Source of the DNA: Ramicandelaber brevisporus
Taxonomy: Eukaryota > Kickxellomycota > Ramicandelaberales > Ramicandelaberaceae
DNA: 18,709 bases
Reading direction: 5' to 3'
Assembly (NCBI GenBank): GCA_025201865.1
Contig: MU603006.1
Coordinates: 7,558 to 26,266 of the forward strand
Position 1 is the stretch's first letter, and the number at the start of each line of letters is the position of its first letter. Made by a program: the position numbers and the translations under genes. Below the pieces are notes generated by a model that ran no database searches, had not been told where the DNA came from, and saw only the letters and a list, made by a program, of their open reading frames with translations. This document shows positions 10,901 to 17,226 of this stretch, one piece after another.

Positions 10901-12461
10901 TGCCGCGTTCAGTCGCTCAGTAGCTGCCGCATCAATGGCTGGCTATTTTGTTGGGCTGGGCGATCGCCATCTCGACAATATTTTGGTGAACGCTGGCGAC
11001 AAGAGTGCTCCAGGCAGCGGGATGACGGTAATGGGCATCATGCATGTTGATCCCAGCATTGCATTTGGACGTGGCCGCACTCTCAAGGTTCCGGAGACCG
11101 TGCCGATGCGATTGACCCGTGGAATTGTGGCAGCGGTGGGTGGTCCTGTATTTGGCCTTGGCTTATCATCTACCAGCGATCCAGACAATAGTCGAGTCGG
11201 CGCCGCTGGTCGGGCTGGCCATTTGCGTAGCAGCATGGTTGCTGTCATGGAAGCTGCCCGTCGCCACTGCTGGCCATCTCAGGCTGACGCATTGTTGGCT
11301 GCATTCACATCAGATCCGCTGTTTGAATGGCGCAGTGCTGAGCATGCTGGTCGCACTGGCATAGCTGATCGAGATGGTCGACTGTCTGCTGAGAGTCGTG
11401 CTCGCGGCAACAGTGTTGGTCCCAGAGCATCGAGTGTGGTGCGATATGTATCGCGTGCAAGATCAATGTCGAGACCGCGTCTTGGCTCTACTGTGCAGCC
11501 ACTCGCGGCTGCGTTCAGCACGATTGCGCCGCAGAACCAGCAGCCAACACTGATGGACCGCCATGTCGATGATGACGATGCCGCTGATGACACGAAGGCA
11601 GAGGATAATGATGATGACGAGGAGGTGGACGAAACGAACACAGTTGGTGAGGACGGCGGTAGCGGCAGCAGTATTGGCGCATCCATTGGTTCGGACATGA
11701 GTCGTCACACTGGTCGTTCATCGCAGCAGCATCAAATGGATTACGACATGGGCGATATCCAGGCTGTTGACTTGGATGCTGACCCCGATGCCACACCTTC
11801 CCAGCTGGACACGATTGAAACTGGCAACAAGGGCACAACTGATCGATTTGGATTGACACTGTCGCAAATGGGATCAGCAAACAGCCAAGGTGCAGTGCTG
11901 GGAATAGAGCAGCTGCAACTGCAACGACGCTCGACCACTGTTGTTGGTGAAGATGGCATCTTGGAAGTCGACAGTAGTGGCGGTCATGGATCAGGTAGCA
12001 TAACGTCTTCACCTTCCAGTGATGAAACGGTGGCTGTGTGCTCTCCACAGCAAGTTGCACAGTCTGTGTCTGAATCGTCTGCTTTCCTTGCACCCCAGCA
12101 TCAAACTCACGAAGCTACAACCGCAGCAGCAGCAGTAACAACAACAGCTCGTTTGACAAATGTTGCCGCTGCTCCACCACCAGCTGCTGTCGCCGTTGCC
12201 ACTGTCGACAGTAGTTCCAACCGTGTACTCACCAATGCTCGAGTGGCTGCTGCTCGTCGTCATGCTTTGGCGGTTGTTAATGAAGCGCTTGGTAAACTAC
12301 GAGGTGTCCACGATGCGTTTGATGGAAGGTTTGAGTCGCATGCCAGTCAGGAATTGGTGACTGTGCAATCTGCGGAAGAGCACGTGGATGTGTTGATTAA
12401 GGAAGCTACAAGTGATACGAGATTGAGCAGAATGTATGAAGGCTGGGCTTCATGGCTATAA
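1877..12461 (+). CDS. SMG1: SMG1-type PIKK, nonsense-mediated decay kinase; frame broken at 9609-9631
   Basis: This gene encodes the giant Ser/Thr kinase that phosphorylates UPF1 to drive nonsense-mediated mRNA decay. Frame 2 is open from ATG 1877 to TGA 9629-9631. The rest lies in frame 3, open from 9612 to TAA 12459-12461. A 115-bp tandem duplication causes the shift, and without it one 3489-residue protein results, close to the roughly 3660 of animal SMG1. Order: Gly/Arg/Gln-rich N-terminus; helical HEAT-like body; FAT with WLPLIPQLFAHL near its end; FRB from about residue 2436 (VVAEFNRIAVLPEERW); kinase about 2640-3115; spacer; FATC at the last 33 residues ending in MYEGWASWL. The strings TKTKPKRI, KGGEDMHLDERIMQ and GLGDRHLDNIL, together with the FATC, point to SMG1 rather than TOR, ATM or ATR. 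Polyglutamine and polyaspartate runs interrupt the body. Kinase-family identity is firm. Whether the frame break is genomic, spliced out or artefactual is open. Confidence 0.9.
2009..2029 (+). repeat. Polyglutamine tract, seven codons
   Basis: Alternating CAG and CAA codons encode seven Gln directly after a His/Arg/Gly-rich segment near the SMG1 N-terminus. Confidence 0.9.
4886..4918 (+). repeat. (GAT)11 microsatellite encoding polyaspartate
   Basis: Eleven uninterrupted GAT triplets encode eleven Asp, extending an already acidic stretch (DEDDT), around residue 1004 of the SMG1 protein. Uninterrupted triplets usually vary in length between strains. A change by whole triplets keeps the frame. 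Confidence 0.95.
5348..5374 (+). repeat. Glutamine-rich tract with one Arg interruption
   Basis: Two Gln, one Arg (CGA) and six Gln are encoded by mixed CAG and CAA codons in the HEAT-like part of SMG1. Confidence 0.9.
5864..5902 (+). repeat. Polyglutamine tract, thirteen codons
   Basis: This is the longest Gln run in the window. It is built of a CAG/CAA mixture, follows a Tyr and precedes a Pro-Gln pair in the SMG1 body. Confidence 0.95.
6443..6469 (+). repeat. Polyglutamine tract, nine codons
   Basis: Nine Gln codons, mixed CAG and CAA, are followed by His-Gln. The tract lies between helical segments of SMG1. Confidence 0.93.
6647..6676 (+). repeat. Glutamine-rich tract with one Leu interruption
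   Basis: Three Gln, one Leu (CTA) and six Gln are encoded about 180 bases after the preceding Gln run. Confidence 0.92.
9182..9860 (+). other. SMG1: SMG1 FRB region, interrupted by low complexity and the duplication
   Basis: The FRB-like helices begin at 9182 with MVVAEFNRI and a conserved ERWMHTLERL. Frame 3 resumes the conserved part after the repeats with FARDYGSVCRGAISALQ and RNIVEQLFRPLQRI, and leads into the LELSRISPAL segment that precedes the kinase N-lobe. An Ala/Glu/Thr-rich insertion at about 9470-9600 lies between the halves, and it is this insertion that was tandemly duplicated. Conserved residues on both sides in two different frames show that the break lies within one gene rather than between two. 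Confidence 0.7.
9495..9724 (+). repeat. Frame-breaking 115-bp tandem duplication in SMG1
   Basis: Copy 1 is 9495-9609 and copy 2 is 9610-9724, directly abutting. They differ only at 9509/9624 (G/A) and 9517/9632 (A/G). Because 115 is one more than a multiple of three, copy 2 shifts the frame: frame 2 ends at TGA 9629-9631, and frame 3 is closed by TAA 9609-9611 exactly at the junction. Conserved SMG1 coding continues in frame 3 after copy 2, so deleting one copy joins the two parts. Confidence 0.97.
9909..11335 (+). other. SMG1: SMG1 kinase domain with catalytic residues
   Basis: Numbering assumes one copy of the 115-bp unit. The N-lobe lysine of the FLIKGGED motif is codon 10296-10298 (about K2769). 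The catalytic loop GLGDRHLDNILVN is at 10953-10991, with the Asp at 10962 (about D2991) and the Asn at 10977 (about N2996). The metal-binding Asp of the activation segment is at 11049 (about D3020) in HVDPSIAF, followed by TLKVPETVPMRLT, which matches the SMG1 activation and substrate-loop pattern. All residues needed for phosphotransfer are present, so the domain should be active if translated. Two features are odd: a 68-residue insert at 10077-10280, and DPS where most PIKKs have DFG. Confidence 0.88.
10566..10595 (+). repeat. Gln/Pro tract inside the SMG1 kinase region
   Basis: Six pure CAG codons, then alternating CCG and CAG. It lies in the loop between the kinase N-lobe and C-lobe elements, where SMG1 proteins tolerate insertions. 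Unlike the other Gln runs this one has no CAA interruption. Confidence 0.9.
11336..12350 (+). other. SMG1: Low-complexity spacer between the SMG1 kinase and FATC
   Basis: About 340 residues separate the kinase C-lobe from FATC. The stretch is Asp/Glu-rich around 11565-11660, then Ser/Gly-rich, then Ala/Thr/Pro-rich around 12115-12210, with few hydrophobic clusters, so it is probably disordered. SMG1 proteins are unusual among PIKKs in having a long insertion here (over 1000 residues in animals), so its presence supports the SMG1 call while its length is reduced. Confidence 0.7.
12360..12461 (+). other. SMG1: FATC domain at the SMG1 C-terminus
   Basis: The last 33 codons plus stop encode HVDVLIKEATSDTRLSRMYE followed by GWASWL. 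This matches the SMG1 FATC pattern of VD-LI-EAT, a short loop, then L--MYEGW and a closing aromatic/hydrophobic pair. FATC packs against the kinase C-lobe and is needed for activity in this family. Its intact state at the very end of the frame argues against long-standing decay of the gene. Confidence 0.88.
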
Positions 12462-12466
12462 ATAAA
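12461..12466 (+). terminator. Polyadenylation signal AATAAA of SMG1
   Basis: AATAAA begins on the last base of the TAA stop codon (12459-12461) and is followed by AT-rich DNA. A second AATAAA at 12623-12628 on the same strand may be an alternative signal. Confidence 0.6.
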
Positions 12467-12676
12467 CTTATATATAATTAGTTTAAAATTATTTTGATTT
12501 AAAGGTATTGGATCACCTACCTATATATCACTTGCTGTCGTCGATCGTATGCGTCCGGTATATGTGTTTTAAACTATGTCTAGATAATCTTGCCTCTTTA
12601 AATATCACAAACTCTACTATTAAATAAAGATGTTTACAGCAGGTAACAAGAGTTTAATAACGCAATAGTTTATCGA
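12462..12676. other. Convergent intergenic region between SMG1 and the F-box gene
   Basis: The 215 bases separate two converging stop codons and are AT-rich, with no plausible coding frame. On the minus strand the variant signal ATTAAA (12658-12653) lies about 19 bases beyond the F-box stop codon and could serve that gene. Confidence 0.6.
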
Positions 12677-14362
12677 TCACATTCTAACACTGATATTTGG
12701 AAAGCGCTCTTTGACCGCAGCAACAGTATCATCTGAATACCAACAAAGATCCACTGATTCAAGTCGAGACATGACCGCCACGAACGCAATAATCAATTCA
12801 TATGACCAAAACGAAAATTCCCCATCAAAGTTGGAGACACTGAGATATGTCAGTGAACATGGATAGCGATCATCCACAGCATCGCTGCCAGTATCGCTAT
12901 TACGTAGTGCCTTGTCCTCTTGAACTTGTTTCAGCATGGCAATTGCTGCAGACTCATTGTCTATTTCACACTCAGATAACTGGACATTCTCCAATGTGGG
13001 CATCATAGTCATCAACTTCAGCATTTGACTGGTGATCGTTGCAGCCTCGATGTCTAAATCCCGCAATTCCGAAGATCTGACTCTCTCCCAATGGTTATCA
13101 TCACACCATTGAGTATCCAGTGTTATGTTTTCGCGACATTTTAATGTAACTCTAGATAGTGCTGGAAGAGGTGCGAGTACACGTTCGACGAGAAAGACAC
13201 CCGATTCATTAGCCATTCCACGTTCAATCCTCAAGTCAATAGAGGTGAGCTGAGAGTTGTACAAGAATGCAGCATCAACAGCACGCGAATTGAGAGCACC
13301 ATACAATCTCATATCTGTAACCTTTGACCAATGCTGGACCAATATGTTCTGCAGTACTGCATCTCCATTCCCGTCTGTGTGATTTGTGCAAACATGTGCC
13401 ACCACGTCCAGCGACTGGAGTTGTGGAAAGTTGACTGGAGTGATGTCACTGTAGTCGTATATATTTGAAGATCCACAGCAGACCTTTAAATCGAAGCCTT
13501 TGAGCAAAGGAAACATCGGCTGGACGTTAGAGACTCCGTGCATGCTGAAGAAGTTCCTATTGTACTCGCAATAGCAGCCATTAACGTTCTCATAAATTCC
13601 CCCAGATGGCAAGCTAACAAGATACGGGCGAACAGCAGTGAACTGCACAGGTGTTGGAAGCTTCTCTGACCAAAGATTCATATTAATGCGCAAGCTCTCA
13701 AGGGATAGCACAGCCACTGTTTCTGCGAAGCGATGGACAGCAGCCCATGGCTCGTTGTAATTGAGGTCAGAGAACCAGAGTTCAAATTGGCGGACTGATT
13801 GTTTGGCACGGTCCTCGTTTCGAGCAATCAGCAAAGCAGCCAAAGCCTCCAGATCGAATGGAGACTGGTTTACGTCCATATTGATGCTAATCTCACGCAG
13901 ACCATGGAGCCCAGAAATCGCATCAAATGTCAATTGCTTCTGCTCGACGCTCATACGTCTATGGATATCCATCCGGAAAACAGTCGTGTTTGGGAACAAC
14001 TCGAGCCAGTTGTGGAGATCGAGTGCCTCATAAGGACTCACTAAGATATCAATCTTGCGGACAAGGCGGCCATATCGAGCATAAGCATCGGAGCGAGTTG
14101 GTTCAGCAACATCAATGGCCGCTTGGCTTAACACACGCCACACACTGCGAGCAAACACGTCGTGGAATGCACTTGATACGGTCAGCACTCGAACACCTTC
14201 TTTGCCGTCAAAGTACAGTGCCAGGTATTCAAGTAAGTCGGCGGGCAGGTCGAGAAGGCGGAAGTGGCTGCTGCTGTCAGGAGTAACAGCCAGCGCTCTG
14301 TCAAGCAGCTCGGGCAGATGGACGGCCAGATCGCGTGAGCCAGTGGACTTCAGAGTGTGCAT
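12677..14362 (-). CDS. F-box/LRR protein (561 aa), intact paralogue of the right-edge gene
   Basis: Likely an SCF-type F-box receptor. The frame opens at ATG 14362 and closes at TGA 12679-12677 without an intron. Residues 39-80 form the F-box: LPADLLEYLALYF, then RVLTVSSAFHDVFARSVWRVL. Degenerate LRR segments follow over the remaining 480 residues, including LREISINMDV, LESLRINMNL, LTSIDLRIER, LRDLDIEAATI and LENVQLSECEID. The gene shares order and sequence with the partial gene at 17227-18709: CCGSSNIYDYSDITPVNFPQ here matches CCASSAVYDYADFTPARFPR there, and both repeats end in RFP-(N/T)-I. It therefore provides the unbroken reference for judging that gene's frame break. Its 5' end faces the divergent F-box gene at 15114. 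Confidence 0.85.
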   Translation of the reverse strand: MHTLKSTGSRDLAVHLPELLDRALAVTPDSSSHFRLLDLPADLLEYLALYFDGKEGVRVLTVSSAFHDVFARSVWRVLSQAAIDVAEPTRSDAYARYGRLVRKIDILVSPYEALDLHNWLELFPNTTVFRMDIHRRMSVEQKQLTFDAISGLHGLREISINMDVNQSPFDLEALAALLIARNEDRAKQSVRQFELWFSDLNYNEPWAAVHRFAETVAVLSLESLRINMNLWSEKLPTPVQFTAVRPYLVSLPSGGIYENVNGCYCEYNRNFFSMHGVSNVQPMFPLLKGFDLKVCCGSSNIYDYSDITPVNFPQLQSLDVVAHVCTNHTDGNGDAVLQNILVQHWSKVTDMRLYGALNSRAVDAAFLYNSQLTSIDLRIERGMANESGVFLVERVLAPLPALSRVTLKCRENITLDTQWCDDNHWERVRSSELRDLDIEAATITSQMLKLMTMMPTLENVQLSECEIDNESAAIAMLKQVQEDKALRNSDTGSDAVDDRYPCSLTYLSVSNFDGEFSFWSYELIIAFVAVMSRLESVDLCWYSDDTVAAVKERFPNISVRM

Positions 14363-15113
14363 CTGGAGTAAGTTTCGTTCGAGAAAGTATCACATAGCAG
14401 AGTTTTGTCAATAACACGCAAGTTGACCAACGTCGACACTCAAAGAGCATTCATTGAGATACATCGTTGTACTATTATAAACTACACCATGATACCAGCC
14501 GCGTGGATTCATTCTCTCGAGTCAGAATGACCAGCTGATTGGGATTGTTCTCCCCACTTCCTTGGAGTGATTTAAAACGAAGAGTTAAAACAATCAGAAA
14601 AGTACGACAAGTATGACTAAACAAAACAAAACAAAACGAAAGATAGGGCCATCAAGTAGTCTGCGTTTCACTTTCCACATCGATTCACACCGTCCCCGGT
14701 AACTCATCCACAATTTTCTCAAAGTAGATACCTAGCTGGGCACCACATCACACGCTAAACACTCTCTTCTTTAAACTCTTGGAAAGTGAAAAAGAGATAT
14801 ATGCCTTGGAAATAGGATCGACAAAGAGGTTGAATGGCACACATCTGATCAGTGTTAATGCGATTGAAGGCATTTGGAATGGCATCAAGGTGGGCATTGT
14901 ACCACGCAGCAACAATGGCTGAGTCTGGGCTGCTCTTCTTGAACTCATTGCGGCTAAACTAGGATCGCTTGTGTAAACTTTGCTTTCAGAATGAGAATTG
15001 AATGCCGTCTGCTTATCGATAATCAACCATCTGAAGAATTGTAAACAGTTTGGTTGCAAGTCACCGAGTAACCCAGTTCGCCTTTCTCGCGATCCAAGCC
15101 ACGAAATTTTAGT
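14363..15113. promoter_or_regulatory. Divergent promoter region between two F-box genes
   Basis: These 751 bases separate two divergent start codons, so both promoters should lie here. I see a TATAAA on the + strand at 14476-14481, far from either ATG, and an AAAAC pentamer array at 14619-14637. A minus-strand open frame at 14748-15059 lacks an ATG start and resembles no family. No tRNA-like cloverleaf or other RNA gene is visible. Confidence 0.5.
14619..14637. repeat. AAAAC pentanucleotide microsatellite
   Basis: Nearly four head-to-tail AAAAC units lie in the divergent intergenic region, in DNA that is otherwise non-repetitive. It is probably neutral. Confidence 0.85.
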
Positions 15114-16880
15114 ATGCCCACTACCAGTTTGCCGATCGAGCTGATCGAGCTGATCGCTACGTACTGCAACGTGCAGTCACTGCTCAGCTTCCGTGCTGTG
15201 AACAAGTCGTGCTGCAGAATTGTAACGAAGGCACTCGCTCGCATTGTCGACACAGCCGGCCCGCTGAACCGAAATGACCAAGCTGATCAAGGTTTACCGC
15301 TGACTCTGCTGCGCTCTCTTCTCACCTCCAGCAAGTACACCGAAGACGTGCTTGGCCTGGTTGTGCGTGAGACGCCGCGCCAGGTGAAGGACATGCGTAG
15401 GTTTGAGTACATTGAGAATGTACCATCCGATTACGAAGAAGCCGATGAGTTCTTGCTGCAGCATCGCCGACTGTCGTTGATTAGCCACACTGACAACATT
15501 GTGGGCAAGGCCGGTCGCCAGATCGACTCATATCGTCCGCAGAATGATGAGGTGCGTAGTTGGCTGTACCCACCAGTGCTGTCTGACTTGCCATATTTGA
15601 CAAAGCTGTGCATTCTGAACAACAACAGTGCTTGGATGCCACGCAATCTACCGCCTGAAGTATTGGAGCGATTGACATGGTTAGAGATTGAAGTGGATGG
15701 TGAACTGGTCAAAATAACGGATGATGACTTGGATGCTATCGCGACGCATTGCAAACAGCTCACGCATCTGCGCATTGTTTCGGCGACGCTGGGTCCGCCA
15801 AAGGCAGTGTGGATCAACTTTGTGCATCAGCTGAAGCCAAACTCATTCCGTGTTCTTGATTTGATCTGCTATCCGCATTTGAGTACCGATGTGTGGAAGG
15901 CTATTTACGACACTCAGTGCAAGAGTCTCAGGGCAGCTGTGTTCTACAAGGCACCGGAATTGATGGAGTTCATCATCTCAAAGCAGTTCTCTGATGATGG
16001 CGCAACACCATTTAGCCACAACATTACACACTTGCTCACAGTCGGCGTGATTAAGAATTCGAACACGGGTTTGCCTGATTTGGGCAGCTGGTTTCCAAAT
16101 ATTCGAAGCATTCAGCTCACAGCTCCAACTTCGTATGAGTCTAGATATTTAGAAGACTGGCCTCAGGTTGAATCATTTGTTCATCGTGGTCGAATGGCAT
16201 CAACTCTTACTTGTTGGGATTTCGACTGGATCAAAACCAGAGACACACAGAGTGAGCTTGGTCTAACAATGCCAAATTATATGCTGAAGACAATCCATTT
16301 AATCTGGCAGTCAGACCTAGACTGTAATTATATTGTCAATTTGCTGGTACTACCTTGTCTGCACACACTCTCCATCACTCAAGGTATTTATGAACACAAG
16401 GACAAAGATCCAAATCCGGTCATTCTTGAAGCCGTGGACACACTCAAACAAAGTGACACTATCAAACCAACAACAAGCCTACGCCTGCTCCGTCTTTTAT
16501 TCTGGCACAACCCAATCAGCACCAGTACAGTGCGTGCCATTTTTGCCCAGTTTCCGCGTCTTGGATCGATTCAACTTCCTTCATCCTACACTCCACTTGA
16601 AACAGTGGCTCAGTTAGACAAGGAATTTGGTCATCGTGTTTGTTATGAAATCATGGACTTTGGTGAGCTAGATCCAAAACATGGTGTATTGGCGTTGCAC
16701 TTCAGCACATTTAGTAGTGGGGATTCTGGCAAACTCTTTTGGTTCTGTAGGGATGACGATCCTAAGATTGACAAAAGTAATTATGATTCTGATTATGACG
16801 ATCCATATTATGGCGCACCACTTGATGGACATAGCGAGTCTGATAGCGATATCGATGAAGATGATGAAGATTTTAATTGA
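15114..16880 (+). CDS. F-box/LRR-type protein with acidic C-terminal tail (588 aa)
   Basis: A probable SCF substrate receptor. The ATG at 15114 has A at -3 and leads straight into the F-box at residues 6-42 (LPIELIELIATYC, then LLSFRAVNKSCCRIV). LRR-like segments follow: LTWLEIEVDG, LTHLRIVSAT, IRSIQLTAPT, LKTIHLIWQS, LHTLSITQGI and LGSIQLPSSY. About the last 40 residues are dominated by Asp, Glu, Ser and Tyr, ending SESDSDIDEDDEDFN, and are probably disordered. The F-box helix is encoded by a 9-bp direct repeat at 15138-15155. The protein is not closely similar to the F-box genes on either side beyond the shared architecture. An AATAAA lies at 17000-17005, about 120 bases after the stop. Confidence 0.82.
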   Translation: MPTTSLPIELIELIATYCNVQSLLSFRAVNKSCCRIVTKALARIVDTAGPLNRNDQADQGLPLTLLRSLLTSSKYTEDVLGLVVRETPRQVKDMRRFEYIENVPSDYEEADEFLLQHRRLSLISHTDNIVGKAGRQIDSYRPQNDEVRSWLYPPVLSDLPYLTKLCILNNNSAWMPRNLPPEVLERLTWLEIEVDGELVKITDDDLDAIATHCKQLTHLRIVSATLGPPKAVWINFVHQLKPNSFRVLDLICYPHLSTDVWKAIYDTQCKSLRAAVFYKAPELMEFIISKQFSDDGATPFSHNITHLLTVGVIKNSNTGLPDLGSWFPNIRSIQLTAPTSYESRYLEDWPQVESFVHRGRMASTLTCWDFDWIKTRDTQSELGLTMPNYMLKTIHLIWQSDLDCNYIVNLLVLPCLHTLSITQGIYEHKDKDPNPVILEAVDTLKQSDTIKPTTSLRLLRLLFWHNPISTSTVRAIFAQFPRLGSIQLPSSYTPLETVAQLDKEFGHRVCYEIMDFGELDPKHGVLALHFSTFSSGDSGKLFWFCRDDDPKIDKSNYDSDYDDPYYGAPLDGHSESDSDIDEDDEDFN

Positions 16881-17226
16881 TTTGTGGGAGTGATCAGTGT
16901 CTAGTTTTGTCATTTATGTTGTCTTTCAATGGATTAGTCCATCCAATGAGCTGTGCTGTATGCTTAAGCCTTGTTCCTTTTTTTAAAAAAAATATAATGA
17001 ATAAAATGACAAGTACAATGACAGGAATGAGTGAAATGGATGAGTGGTAGTTATGTGGTCGCTGGTGGGGCTGATTATGAGCGATGAGTCGATTCAATTT
17101 TCCGAAGTCATCTCTTTGAATGAGATCCGAAAGTAGAATCCAGCAGTTTCGAATCAAACAGAATTATTATCAGTATACTCGAGTACATAACTAAGGTCTT
17201 CGCTATCATCATCAGTATCTTCTTCA
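16881..17226. other. Convergent intergenic region with AATAAA
   Basis: This 346-base gap separates two converging genes. The + strand AATAAA at 17000-17005, preceded by a T-then-A homopolymer run at about 16978-16991, probably ends the 15114 gene. On the minus strand an 87-codon frame (16894-17157) starts only with TTG and encodes a hydrophobic stretch where the DNA is AT-rich. A separate acidic minus-strand frame (17154-17255) enters this gap from the neighbouring LRR gene. Confidence 0.55.
17000..17005 (+). terminator. Probable polyadenylation signal of the 15114 F-box gene
   Basis: A canonical AATAAA lies 120 bases beyond the TGA stop (16878-16880) in AT-rich DNA, on the gene's own strand. 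Confidence 0.5.

Noticed and set aside
11515-12093. Minus-strand 192-codon open frame with many Cys and His
   Set aside because: It is the antisense of conserved-frame SMG1 spacer DNA. The His/Cys content reflects triplet bias of the sense strand, not a zinc-binding pattern.
14748-15059. Minus-strand 103-codon frame in the divergent promoter
   Set aside because: It starts with TTG only, its first ATG leaves about 66 residues, and no family pattern or supporting signal is visible.
14363-15113. Possible tRNA or small RNA gene in the long divergent intergenic region
   Set aside because: I found no A-box/B-box pair or cloverleaf pairing on either strand.
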